DNA of 64,000 bases from assembly GCA_963708245.1 (NCBI GenBank), contig OY970201.1, forward strand, positions 6,138,001 to 6,202,000. The letters run 5' to 3'. Source of the stretch: CAVYXK01 sp963708245 (GTDB lineage: Bacteria > Pseudomonadota > Alphaproteobacteria > Acetobacterales > Acetobacteraceae). The translations under genes were made by a program, and so were the position numbers. Shown here in pieces: positions 43,853-52,168 of the stretch. The notes under the pieces are model-generated. The model was given only the letters and a program-made list of their open reading frames with translations. It was not told where the DNA came from and ran no database searches. Each line of letters starts with the position of its first letter. Position 1 is the stretch's first letter.

Positions 43853-44140
43853 ATGGACATCACCAAAGACATCCAGCCGATGACCACCTTCCGCAATCAC
43901 TCGGCGGAAATTATGCAGCACCTCAAGCGTAGCAAGCGCCCGGTGATTCTGACCGTGAACGGTAAGGCGGCGGCCGTGGTGCAGGATGCCGAAGCCTACC
44001 AGCACCTACTCGACCTTGCGGCTGAGGCCAACGCAGCCGAGGGCATTCGGCAAGGATTGGAGGATTTGAGGAACGGCCGCGGCAGCACCGCGCAGGCGGT
44101 GTTTGACGAAATCCGCACCGAGCATGGCATACCGCGTTGA
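43853..44140 (+). CDS. Phd/YefM family antitoxin
   Basis: 95 residues. The N-terminal Phd/YefM DNA-binding fold is seen in PMTTFRNHSAEIMQHLKRSK and RPVILTVNGKAAAVVQDAEA; the C-terminal acidic helix would neutralise the toxin. It is encoded just upstream of a RelE/ParE-type toxin whose start overlaps this gene by 17 bases, the usual layout. A palindrome upstream (43816-43829) may be its operator. Confidence 0.9.
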   Translation: MDITKDIQPMTTFRNHSAEIMQHLKRSKRPVILTVNGKAAAVVQDAEAYQHLLDLAAEANAAEGIRQGLEDLRNGRGSTAQAVFDEIRTEHGIPR

Positions 44141-44459
44141 CCTGACCGAGCGGGCAGCCCGAGACCTCAGGCAGCTATACCGGACCATCGACGCGGAGAA
44201 CTTCTCGCAGGCCCACGCGTGGTTCAATGGGTTGGAGCGGGTGATTCTGAGCCTCGATGAAAATCCGGCCAGAGGCTCGGTCATTCTCGAGGACGCTCAT
44301 CTCCGTCACCTGCTCTACGGCCGCAGGCGGAACGTCTATCGGATTATCTATGCGATCGATGAGCGCCGCCGCGTCGTCACATGCTGCACATCCGTCACGG
44401 GGCACGCGATGCGTTCACGCCCGGTGACGAGGATTGAGCTGCGTCCCCCGGCTGAATGA
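44124..44459 (+). CDS. RelE/ParE superfamily toxin
   Basis: 111 residues from the ATG at 44124. The RelE/ParE fold is indicated by YRVDLTERAARDLRQLYRTI, the helix LERVILSLDENPARGS, and the strand pair RRNVYRIIYAIDERRRVVTC. Such toxins cleave mRNA at the ribosome (RelE) or inhibit gyrase (ParE). Conserved arginines are present (GRRRNVYRIIY), but the subtype cannot be decided. Its overlap with the antitoxin stop suggests coupled translation. Confidence 0.9.
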   Translation: MAYRVDLTERAARDLRQLYRTIDAENFSQAHAWFNGLERVILSLDENPARGSVILEDAHLRHLLYGRRRNVYRIIYAIDERRRVVTCCTSVTGHAMRSRPVTRIELRPPAE

Positions 44460-44529
44460 CCAAAACCCACCCCGATGGACGCCGCCTCCATGCTTGTCTA
44501 GCCTCCTCGGCCCATTGGAAGAGAGCGTG

Positions 44530-45690
44530 ATGGTCGAGCTGGCTGAAGAGCACCGCATGCTGCAGGACCTCGTCGCAAAATTCGTCGATCGCGACCTGAT
44601 GCCGCTCGAGCGTGCCGTGCTGGCGCGGGAGGCGCACGGAGGGAAATTCGGCCTCACCGAGGAAGAAGAAGTACCGCTGCTCGCTAAGTGCCGCGAACTC
44701 GGCCTATGGGCGCTCGACGTGCCGGAAGAGCTCGGCGGCGCCAACCTGCCCACCGTCGCGCTGATGCCGATCAACGAGGAGCTGGGCCGCACCGTCGTGC
44801 CCTTCACCTTCCCGCCCGACAGCCCGAACCTGCACATGCTGCTGGCGGTCGCCGACGAGCGCCAGCGCGAGCTCTACCTGAAGCCCTACGCCACCGGCGA
44901 AGCGAAATCGTGCATCGCCATCTCGGAACCCGGTGCCGGCGGCGATCCGGCGGGAATGACCACCCGAGCCGTGAAGGACGGCGACCACTGGGTGATCAAC
45001 GGCCGCAAGATCTGGGTCAGCCGCGTGCCGCAGGCCGATTTCGTCATCGTCATGGCCCGTACCGGCGAAGGCAAGCGCCACGAGGGCATCAGCGCCTTCA
45101 TCGTCGAGCGCGGCACGCCCGGCTTCATCATCGAACGCGAAATCGCGATGATCGGCGGGCGCCGCACCTACGAGCTGGTGTTTGAGAACCTGCGCGTGCC
45201 GGAGAGCCAGGTGCTGGGCAAGCTCGGCCACGGCTTCGCGCCAATGCAGTTGCGGCTGACAGTGCGGCGTCTGCAGATAGGCGCCTGGTGCATCGGCATC
45301 TCCCGCCGCGCACTCGATATGCTGTGCGAGCATGCCCGGCAGCGCGTGACGTTCGGCGCGAGGCTAGCCGACCGGCAGGCGATCCAATGGTGGGTCGCCG
45401 ACGCGGCCACCAGGATCCACGCTTGCCGGCTGATGGTGATGGACGCCGCCGCCAAGCAGGATGCCGGGCAGGACGTGCGCACCGAGGCCTCGATGATCAA
45501 GGTGTTCGCCACCGAAATGGCTGGCGAGATCGTCGATCACGCAATGCAGGGCTTCGGTGCGATGGGCATGACGAAGGAGTTGCCGCTGCAACAATTCGCC
45601 CAACAGGTCCGCGTCATGCGCATCTACGAGGGTCCGACCGAGATCCACCGCATGGTGATCGCTCGCCGCGTCCTGGATGCCCGACACTAA
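44530..45690 (+). CDS. Acyl-CoA dehydrogenase
   Basis: 386 residues from ATG 44530. Signatures: CIAISEPGAGGDPAGMTT (substrate/FAD loop), WVINGRKIWVSRVPQADFVI, QRVTFGARLADRQAIQWWVA, and the C-terminal IYEGPTEIHRMVI with the catalytic glutamate of medium-chain-type enzymes. It oxidises an acyl-CoA at C2-C3 using FAD, passing electrons to electron-transfer flavoprotein; the chain specificity is unknown. Its end overlaps the start of the OppD-like ATPase gene by 14 bases, which is unusual for such a pair and suggests co-transcription. Confidence 0.93.
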   Translation: MVELAEEHRMLQDLVAKFVDRDLMPLERAVLAREAHGGKFGLTEEEEVPLLAKCRELGLWALDVPEELGGANLPTVALMPINEELGRTVVPFTFPPDSPNLHMLLAVADERQRELYLKPYATGEAKSCIAISEPGAGGDPAGMTTRAVKDGDHWVINGRKIWVSRVPQADFVIVMARTGEGKRHEGISAFIVERGTPGFIIEREIAMIGGRRTYELVFENLRVPESQVLGKLGHGFAPMQLRLTVRRLQIGAWCIGISRRALDMLCEHARQRVTFGARLADRQAIQWWVADAATRIHACRLMVMDAAAKQDAGQDVRTEASMIKVFATEMAGEIVDHAMQGFGAMGMTKELPLQQFAQQVRVMRIYEGPTEIHRMVIARRVLDARH

Positions 45691-46687
45691 CTCTGCCCGT
45701 ACCAGGCCGGTTCTTTCCGTCGAAGGGCTGCGCACCTGGTTCCACACCAGGCGCGGCGTGATGAAGGCGGTCGATGACGTTTCGTTCGAGCTCTATCCCG
45801 GCGAGACGCTGGCAATCGTGGGCGAATCGGGCTGCGGCAAGAGCGTCACTGCGCTGTCGATCATGCGTCTGGTCGCGGAGCCGCCGGGGCGGATCGAAAG
45901 CGGCGTGGTGCGGCTGGGCGACGTCGATCTGCTCCGCCTTCCTCCCGCCGAGATGCGCCGGCTGCGCGGCAACGAGATCGCCATGATCTTCCAGGAGCCG
46001 ATGACCTCGCTGAACCCGGTGCTGACGATCGGACGCCAGATCGCCGAGGCGGTCGAGCTGCACCAGGGGAAGCGGCGTGCCGCGGCGCTGGTGCACGCGG
46101 TGGAGATGCTCCGCCGCGTGCACATCCCCGAGCCCGAGCAGCGGGCGCGCGAGTATCCGCACCAGCTCTCCGGCGGGATGCGGCAGCGGGCGATGATCGC
46201 CATGGCGCTGGCGTGCAGTCCGAAGTTGCTGATCGCAGATGAGCCGACCACGGCGTTGGATGTGACCATCCAGGCGCAGATCCTGCGGCTGATCGTCGAG
46301 CTGCAGCAGGAGACGGGAACCGCGGTGCTGCTGATCACGCATGATCTGGGTGTGGTGGCCCAGACGGCGGATCGGGTGATCGTGATGTATGCCGGGCGCA
46401 AGGTGGAAGAGGCGTCGGTCGAGGCGCTGTTCGCGGAGCCGCTGCACCCTTACATGCTTGGGCTGCTGGCTTCGATCCCGCGCGGTGGGCTGTTGCGCGG
46501 TGAAGCGACGTCAGACGAGCGGCTGGTTGAGATTCCCGGCATTGTCCCGCCGCTGGATGCGCTGCCCGTCGGCTGTCATTTTGCCCCGCGCTGCCCGCGC
46601 GCCGATGCGTTGTGCCAGGCGCAGTACCCGCCGTTTGAAGAAAAACGCCCGGCGCGTTTCGCAGCCTGCTGGCACACGGACGCTTGA
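45677..46687 (+). CDS. Dipeptide/oligopeptide ABC transporter ATP-binding protein (DppD/OppD type)
   Basis: 336 residues. Walker A GESGCGKSVTALSIM, signature LSGGMRQRAMIAMA, Walker B LLIADEPTTALDV and switch histidine LLITHDLGVVAQTAD are all present. The C-terminal oligopeptide/dipeptide module carries the cysteine set GCHFAPRCPRADALC, which can hold an iron-sulfur cluster in this family. It pairs with the next gene as a heterodimeric ATPase. No permease or solute-binding gene lies beside it, so the membrane partner must be elsewhere. Confidence 0.92.
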   Translation: MPDTNSARTRPVLSVEGLRTWFHTRRGVMKAVDDVSFELYPGETLAIVGESGCGKSVTALSIMRLVAEPPGRIESGVVRLGDVDLLRLPPAEMRRLRGNEIAMIFQEPMTSLNPVLTIGRQIAEAVELHQGKRRAAALVHAVEMLRRVHIPEPEQRAREYPHQLSGGMRQRAMIAMALACSPKLLIADEPTTALDVTIQAQILRLIVELQQETGTAVLLITHDLGVVAQTADRVIVMYAGRKVEEASVEALFAEPLHPYMLGLLASIPRGGLLRGEATSDERLVEIPGIVPPLDALPVGCHFAPRCPRADALCQAQYPPFEEKRPARFAACWHTDA

Positions 46688-46688
46688 A

Positions 46689-47648
46689 ATGGCCGTGATC
46701 GAAGTCGAAGGGCTGAAGAAGCATTTCCCGATCCGCCGCGGGTTCCTGCGCCGCGTTGGCGGCTACGTGTTCGCCGTGGATGGGGTGAGCTTCGGTATCG
46801 AAACAGGCGAGACCCTCGGCTTGGTGGGTGAGTCCGGCTGCGGGAAATCGACGCTCGGCCGCGCGGTGATGCGGCTGATCGAGCCGACGGCAGGAACGAT
46901 CCGGCTCGCCGGGGAAGACATCACGAAGCTGTCGCGAAAGGCGTTGCGGCCGTATCGGCGGCAGATGCAGATCGTGTTCCAGGACCCGTTCTCGTCGCTG
47001 AACCCACGCATGACCGTGGGCGAAATCGTCGGCGAGCCGTTGAAGGTGCACGGCATCGCCCGCGGGCGGGCGCGCGAGGAGCGGGTCGCGGCGCTGTTCC
47101 ATCGGGTCGGGTTACGTCCGGCGCAGATGCGCAACTATCCGCACGAATTCTCCGGCGGTCAGCGGCAGCGGGTATCGATTGCGCGGGCGCTTGCGCTCGA
47201 GCCGCACTTCATCGTGGCCGACGAGCCGGTGAGCGCGCTCGACGTATCGATCCAGGCGCAGGTGATCAACCTGCTGATGGATCTACAGCGAGAGCAGCGC
47301 CTGTCGTATCTTTTCATCTCCCACAATCTCGGCGTGGTGGAGCATATCAGCCACCGCATCGCCGTGATGTATCTGGGCCGCATCGTCGAATACGCCGACA
47401 AGGTTGCGTTGTTCACCCGCCCTCAGCATCCCTACACGGAGGCATTGCTGGCTGCCGTTCCGGTGCCGGACCCAAGAGTGAAGCGCGACGAGCGGGTGCC
47501 GCAAGGTGAAGTACCGAGCCCCGTGCGTCCCCCTTCCGGATGTCATTTCCATCCGCGCTGCCCCTATGCCGAGCCGCGTTGCCGGGTGGAATTGCCGGTA
47601 CTGAAACAGAGCGCGGCCGGGCATTTGGTAGCATGTCACTTGCGGTAA
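46689..47648 (+). CDS. Dipeptide/oligopeptide ABC transporter ATP-binding protein (DppF/OppF type)
   Basis: 319 residues from ATG 46689, one base after the previous stop. Walker A GESGCGKSTLGRAVM, signature FSGGQRQRVSIARAL, Walker B FIVADEPVSALDV and the OppF-type lead segment VEGLKKHFPIRRGFLRR are clear. The C-terminus has GCHFHPRCPYAEPRC, again a cysteine cluster. It would hydrolyse ATP with the preceding OppD-like subunit to drive peptide import. The 3' end is followed by maeB on the opposite strand. Confidence 0.92.
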   Translation: MAVIEVEGLKKHFPIRRGFLRRVGGYVFAVDGVSFGIETGETLGLVGESGCGKSTLGRAVMRLIEPTAGTIRLAGEDITKLSRKALRPYRRQMQIVFQDPFSSLNPRMTVGEIVGEPLKVHGIARGRAREERVAALFHRVGLRPAQMRNYPHEFSGGQRQRVSIARALALEPHFIVADEPVSALDVSIQAQVINLLMDLQREQRLSYLFISHNLGVVEHISHRIAVMYLGRIVEYADKVALFTRPQHPYTEALLAAVPVPDPRVKRDERVPQGEVPSPVRPPSGCHFHPRCPYAEPRCRVELPVLKQSAAGHLVACHLR

Positions 47649-47699
47649 TCATTGCGGCGACCACACCCACCGCCATGGCTGGACCTATCGCGCAGCGGA

Positions 47700-49982
47700 T
47701 TATCGCCCCGCCTGATACGCCGCGAGACACGCCATATCGACGATCTGGCTCGCCCCGGCATCCATCTGCATGATCTGCACCGGATGGGTCAGCCCGATCA
47801 GGAGCGGTCCGATCGTGTTGCCGCCTACCATATTTGGCATCAGCCGCGACGTAATATGGGCCGAGTGCAGCCCCGGCATGATCAACACGTTGGCGGGCCC
47901 AGTAAGCCGGCAGAACGGATAGAGCGCGCGCAGCTCGGGCTCCAACGCGACGTCCGGGCTCATTTCTCCATCGTATTCGAAATCCACCTTGCGCCGATCC
48001 AACAACTCGATCGCCTCGCGCATCACCGTCGCTGCCGGATGCATCGATGCGCCGAACGTGGTGTGTGAGACCAGCGCCACCCGCGGCTCGTGGCCGAGAT
48101 GCCGGGCCGCCTGGGCCGCACCGACCGCGATGTCGGCAAGCTGCTGGGCGTTCGGGCGGAACTGGATCATCGTGTCGGCAATGAACAGCGTGCGCCGCAG
48201 ACCCACCAGCAGGGTCAGCCCAAACGCCGTGCCGTCCGGCACGGGCTCGATCGCGTGCGCCACATCCTCCAGGCAGACCTGCATGGAGCGGGTCAAGCCG
48301 GTCACCATTGCGTCGGCATCTCCAGTCGCGACCATGGCGGCGGCGAACACGTTGCGATCCTGGTTGATCATTCGCTGACAATCGCGCTGCAGGAAGCCGC
48401 GCCGCTGCAGGCGCCGGTAAAGGAACTCGACGTATTTTGGATTGTTCCCGGAGAGCCGCGCGTTGTGGATCTCGATTCCCTCAGCGATGCCGAGGCCCAG
48501 GCTGTCCATTGTTGCACGGACCCGTTCCTCGCGGCCGATCAGCACCGGCGTGCCGTAGCCGGCGTTGCGGAAGGCGACGGCGGCGCGTACGACTTTCTCC
48601 TCCTCGCCCTCGGCGAAAACCACGCGCCTGGGGCTGGCGCGCACGCTCTCCATGATGCGGTCGAGCGCTCCGGCGGTGGGATCGAGCCGTCCGGATAGCG
48701 CGCGAGTGTAGAGCCGGAGATCGGAGCAGGGCTTGCGGGCGACGCCGCTATCCATCGCCGCCTTGGCGACGGCCGGCGGCACCCACGACATCAGCCGCGG
48801 GTCGAAGGCGTTGGGGATGATGTATTCGGGGCCGAAGGTCAGTCGCCGGCCGGCGGAGGCGGTATGCACTTCGTCCGGCACGTCCTCTCGGGCGAGATTC
48901 GCCAGGGCCTCGGCGGCGGCGATCTTCATCGCTTCGTTGATTGTGCGCGCACGCACGTCGAGCGCGCCGCGGAAGATATAGGGGAAGCCGAGCACGTTGT
49001 TGACCTGGTTCGGATAGTCGCTGCGCCCGGTGGCGATGATCGCGTGCGGGTGGGCGGCGCGCGCCTCCTCCGGCGTGATTTCCGGGTCGGGATTGGCCAT
49101 GGCGAAGATGATCGGCCGCTCCGCCATTTTGCGCACCATGTCCTGGGTCAGAGCGCCTTTTACCGACAGGCCGAAGAACACGTCGGCGCCCTCGATCGCC
49201 TCGGTCAGCGTGCGCGCGCGGGTCGCCACCGCGTGCGCCGATTTCCACTGGTTCATGCCCTCGCGCCGGCCCTGATAAACGACCCCCTTGGTGTCGCACA
49301 GCGTCACGTGCTCGGGACGCATGCCCATCGCCTTCAGCAGCTCCACGCAGGCGATCGCCGCCGCCCCGGCGCCGTTCACCACCAGCTTCGTCTCCCGCAG
49401 CTCGCGGTTGGTAAGATGGCAGGCGTTGATCAGCCCGGCCGCCGCAACGATCGCGGTGCCGTGCTGGTCGTCATGGAACACCGGGATATCCATCAGCTCG
49501 CGCAGCCGCTGCTCGATGACAAAGCATTCCGGCGCCTTGATGTCCTCGAGATTGATGCCGCCGAAGCCGGGACCCAGATGGCGCACCGCGGCGACGAACT
49601 CGTCCACGTCCTCGGTGCCGATCTCGAGGTCGAAGCCGTCCACGTCAGCGAAGCGCTTGAACAGCGCGACCTTGCCTTCCATCACCGGCTTGGAGGCGAC
49701 GGCGCCGAGATTACCCAGCCCGAGCACGGCGGTACCGTTGGAGATCACCGCGACCAAGTTGCCCTTGGTGGTGTAGTCGTAGGCCAGATCGGGATCGCGT
49801 GCGATGTGCAGGCAAGGCTCGGCCACGCCGGGGGAATAGGCGAGCGAGAGGTCGCGCGCCGTGGTGATCGGCTTGGTGATGCGGGTCTCCAGCTTGCCTG
49901 GTCGGCCAGAGGCGTGCAGTGCCAGCGCCTCTTGCGCCGAGACGCGCGCAGTACGGGTGTCGAGGCTCGCGCCATCGGCCAT
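47700..49982 (-). CDS. maeB: NADP-dependent malic enzyme with C-terminal phosphotransacetylase-like domain
   Basis: 760 residues from ATG 49982, the usual length of MaeB. The N-terminal malic-enzyme part includes SLAYSPGVAEPCLHIA, TVLGLGNLGA-type segment TAVLGLGNLGAVASKPVMEG, VFHDDQHGTAIV and FAMANPDPEITPEEA (substrate, metal and NADP sites). The C-terminal ~320 residues (DRIMESVRASPRRVVFAEGE; MVTGLTRSMQ) are the phosphotransacetylase-like domain, which is regulatory rather than catalytic in this family. It makes pyruvate and NADPH from malate. A longer open frame to 50216 is not needed. Confidence 0.95.
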   Translation of the reverse strand: MADGASLDTRTARVSAQEALALHASGRPGKLETRITKPITTARDLSLAYSPGVAEPCLHIARDPDLAYDYTTKGNLVAVISNGTAVLGLGNLGAVASKPVMEGKVALFKRFADVDGFDLEIGTEDVDEFVAAVRHLGPGFGGINLEDIKAPECFVIEQRLRELMDIPVFHDDQHGTAIVAAAGLINACHLTNRELRETKLVVNGAGAAAIACVELLKAMGMRPEHVTLCDTKGVVYQGRREGMNQWKSAHAVATRARTLTEAIEGADVFFGLSVKGALTQDMVRKMAERPIIFAMANPDPEITPEEARAAHPHAIIATGRSDYPNQVNNVLGFPYIFRGALDVRARTINEAMKIAAAEALANLAREDVPDEVHTASAGRRLTFGPEYIIPNAFDPRLMSWVPPAVAKAAMDSGVARKPCSDLRLYTRALSGRLDPTAGALDRIMESVRASPRRVVFAEGEEEKVVRAAVAFRNAGYGTPVLIGREERVRATMDSLGLGIAEGIEIHNARLSGNNPKYVEFLYRRLQRRGFLQRDCQRMINQDRNVFAAAMVATGDADAMVTGLTRSMQVCLEDVAHAIEPVPDGTAFGLTLLVGLRRTLFIADTMIQFRPNAQQLADIAVGAAQAARHLGHEPRVALVSHTTFGASMHPAATVMREAIELLDRRKVDFEYDGEMSPDVALEPELRALYPFCRLTGPANVLIMPGLHSAHITSRLMPNMVGGNTIGPLLIGLTHPVQIMQMDAGASQIVDMACLAAYQAGR

Positions 49983-50208
49983 TGGAGGTTCCCCCGACGT
50001 TTGGTTTGCTCGCTCTCTATCATGCGGCGAGGCGCCGCAATCCAGCAAGTCGCCTCCCCGCCACTTTCCGCCTGGCCAGGTGCTGGGGTCCCGCAGCTTG
50101 AGCTTGCCTCCGGGCGCAGAGACCCGGCGGTAGGGCGCGAGGCCAGCCGGGATTACCTGGCGGTCGCCCGTGTATGCCTCTAACTGGACCCAGTGGTAAC
50201 GTAGAAGC

Positions 50209-50421
50209 ATGGACAATCACGAACGACAGCAGGAAATCGAGCGCCTCTACCGGCGGGCCTTTGCCGAGTACGGAGCGGTCGCGTTATGGAGCAGCCGACC
50301 GGTCGAGAAACCGACGCCGGCCGACGCCCTCGCCATCACCGAAAGCTTGCGGGTTGAGGGGGATCTCGATGCTCGGCGGCTTGCCGAGCGGATCGAGGCG
50401 CTGTGCCGTGCCGCTCTCTAG
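50209..50421 (+). CDS. Small protein of unknown function, partner of the AbiEii-like gene
   Basis: 70 residues, charged and helical (NHERQQEIERLYRRAFAEYG; DALAITESLRVEGDLDARRL). The family is not recognised. It overlaps the following nucleotidyltransferase gene by 14 bases, so the two are translationally linked. It could be the antitoxin or a regulatory partner of that protein, but it lacks the winged-helix features of AbiEi antitoxins; the role is inferred from overlap only. Confidence 0.7.
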   Translation: MDNHERQQEIERLYRRAFAEYGAVALWSSRPVEKPTPADALAITESLRVEGDLDARRLAERIEALCRAAL

Positions 50422-51226
50422 TCTACAACGCGAGATCCTCCTGCTGCTGGCGGCCCACCGCGATCCGGAGAGCTATATCGCCGGCAGCACCTATCTTACA
50501 CGCCGCGGTTCGCGATACTCCGATGACATCGACATCTTTCATGATCGCGAGGAGCGCGTGGCCCGCGCCGCCGAGGAGGATGTGGCGACTCTCCAGGCCG
50601 CGGCGATGGGCGTCCGGTGGGAGCGGCGCGAGGCGGCCTTCTATCAGGCGCTCATTTCCAAGGATGGTGAGAGCGCCAAACTCGAATGGGCTCAGGATAG
50701 TGATTTCCGCTTTTACCCTATCATACGTGATCCTGAGTTTGGTTACGTGCTTCACCCGATCGACCTGGCTACCAACAAAATCATGGCGGCTGCCGGTCGG
50801 CGCGAGCCGCGCGATGTTGTCGATCTCGTGGCCATCCACGACGAGATTCTGCCCTTGGGTGCGGTTGCGTGGGCGGCCGTAGGAAAGGCTCTCGGCTTCA
50901 CCCCGGAGGGCCTGATCAATGAAGTGCGCCGCCTCGCGCATTATACGGAGGCCGACTTTCGGCGGGTTGCCAGCAAGCCTCCGGTGGATGCTATCGAGAT
51001 TATGCGACGTCTGCGGCAAGCGCTCGAAGAGGCGGATGCCTTTGTCCGGCGAATGCCGACTGGCAAAGTCGGCCTATTGTTTCTCAGAGATGGCAAAGCG
51101 GTACAGCCCGATCCCGATCAACTTGACGCCTACACGACGCATCCCGGCGCGCGGCGCGGCCACTGGCCCTCCTCGCCCGAGATCAGCAGTGCAATGCTGG
51201 AGCGTTACGGCAAGCCCGCGCCATAG
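50408..51226 (+). CDS. AbiEii/AbiGii-like nucleotidyltransferase
   Basis: 272 residues from GTG 50408. The nucleotidyltransferase motif is YIAGSTYLTRRGSRYSDDID, with the GS loop and two aspartates (DDIDIFHD). A later HPIDLATNKIMAAAGRREPR and DVVDLVAIHDEIL complete the AbiEii/Toxin_AbiEii core. AbiEii-type proteins are toxins of phage-defence toxin-antitoxin systems that transfer nucleotides to target RNAs. A 70-residue overlapping upstream gene is the likely partner. The subtype and target are unknown. Confidence 0.82.
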   Translation: MPLSSLQREILLLLAAHRDPESYIAGSTYLTRRGSRYSDDIDIFHDREERVARAAEEDVATLQAAAMGVRWERREAAFYQALISKDGESAKLEWAQDSDFRFYPIIRDPEFGYVLHPIDLATNKIMAAAGRREPRDVVDLVAIHDEILPLGAVAWAAVGKALGFTPEGLINEVRRLAHYTEADFRRVASKPPVDAIEIMRRLRQALEEADAFVRRMPTGKVGLLFLRDGKAVQPDPDQLDAYTTHPGARRGHWPSSPEISSAMLERYGKPAP

Positions 51227-51319
51227 CGGAGAAAGGGGCGGTCGTGGAGCGTTGCGCGCATCGCAGCAGCCAGGGTGGTCTCGCGGCACAATGGCGATCG
51301 GGAGATCCTTACACGACGC

Positions 51320-52168
51320 TCACCCCTTCACCGCCCCTCCTGTCAGCCCGCCCACCAGCCGCTTCTGCGCGAACAGAAACAGGATGGTCGCCGGCAGGGC
51401 CACCAGCGTCCCGCCCGCCATCAGTAAGCCCCACTGGATTTGGTTCTCGCCGATGAAGAGCTGCAACGCCACTGTCACCGTGCGCACATTCCGCCCGGTA
51501 AACATCAGCGCGAAGAGATACTCGTTCCAAGAGGCGATGAATAGATAGATGCCGACCGCTACCACACCTGGCATGGCAAGAGGCAGCACCACCAGGCGCA
51601 ACGCCTGCAGCCGCGTCGCGCCGTCTATCATCGCGGCGTGGTCAAGCTCCGGCGGGATGCCGTCGATGTAGCTCGTCAGCAGCCAGATCGCGAATGGCAG
51701 CGTGAACGTCGCATGTCCGGCGATCAGCGCGAAATACGTATCCAGCAGTCCGAGCTCGCGCATCAGAATGAACAGCGGCAGGATCAGCATCACCACCGGG
51801 AACATGTTGATCAGCAGGAACTGCGTGCGCAGCGCCGCCCGACCACGAAAGCGGAAGCGCGAGAACGCATACGCCGCCGGCAGAGCCAGGATCAGCCCCA
51901 GCGACAGCGCCCCGCTCGCAACCACCAGGCTATCGCGCAGGTTCTGCAGGAAACTCGTCCGCCGCAGCAGCTCGATATGGTGCGCCAGCGTCAGCGTGTG
52001 CGGCCAGAGAGCGATGGGCGAATGGGTGATCTCGGAGTCAGGCCGCACCGAGGATAGCATCATCCACACCCACGGGAGCAGCGCGAAAGCCAGGATCAGC
52101 GCGACTGGCAGCTCGGTACCCAGCAGGCGCACAACCACCCGCCCCGGCGATGTCCCGCGTTGCGTCAT
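51320..52168 (-). CDS. Sugar ABC transporter permease (MalG/CUT1 type)
   Basis: 282 residues, about six helices. The EAA-type cytoplasmic loop reads DHAAMIDGATRLQALRLVVL, coupling to the ATPase. The start overlaps the stop of the preceding permease gene by four bases (ATGA). It is third in a minus-strand operon after a solute-binding protein and a MalF-type permease. The substrate is probably a carbohydrate, by family. No ATP-binding subunit is encoded nearby. Confidence 0.92.
   Translation of the reverse strand: MTQRGTSPGRVVVRLLGTELPVALILAFALLPWVWMMLSSVRPDSEITHSPIALWPHTLTLAHHIELLRRTSFLQNLRDSLVVASGALSLGLILALPAAYAFSRFRFRGRAALRTQFLLINMFPVVMLILPLFILMRELGLLDTYFALIAGHATFTLPFAIWLLTSYIDGIPPELDHAAMIDGATRLQALRLVVLPLAMPGVVAVGIYLFIASWNEYLFALMFTGRNVRTVTVALQLFIGENQIQWGLLMAGGTLVALPATILFLFAQKRLVGGLTGGAVKG

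Noticed and set aside
48864..50183. 439-residue plus-strand frame inside maeB
   Set aside because: Complement of the malic-enzyme gene, which is full length and contains all family motifs.
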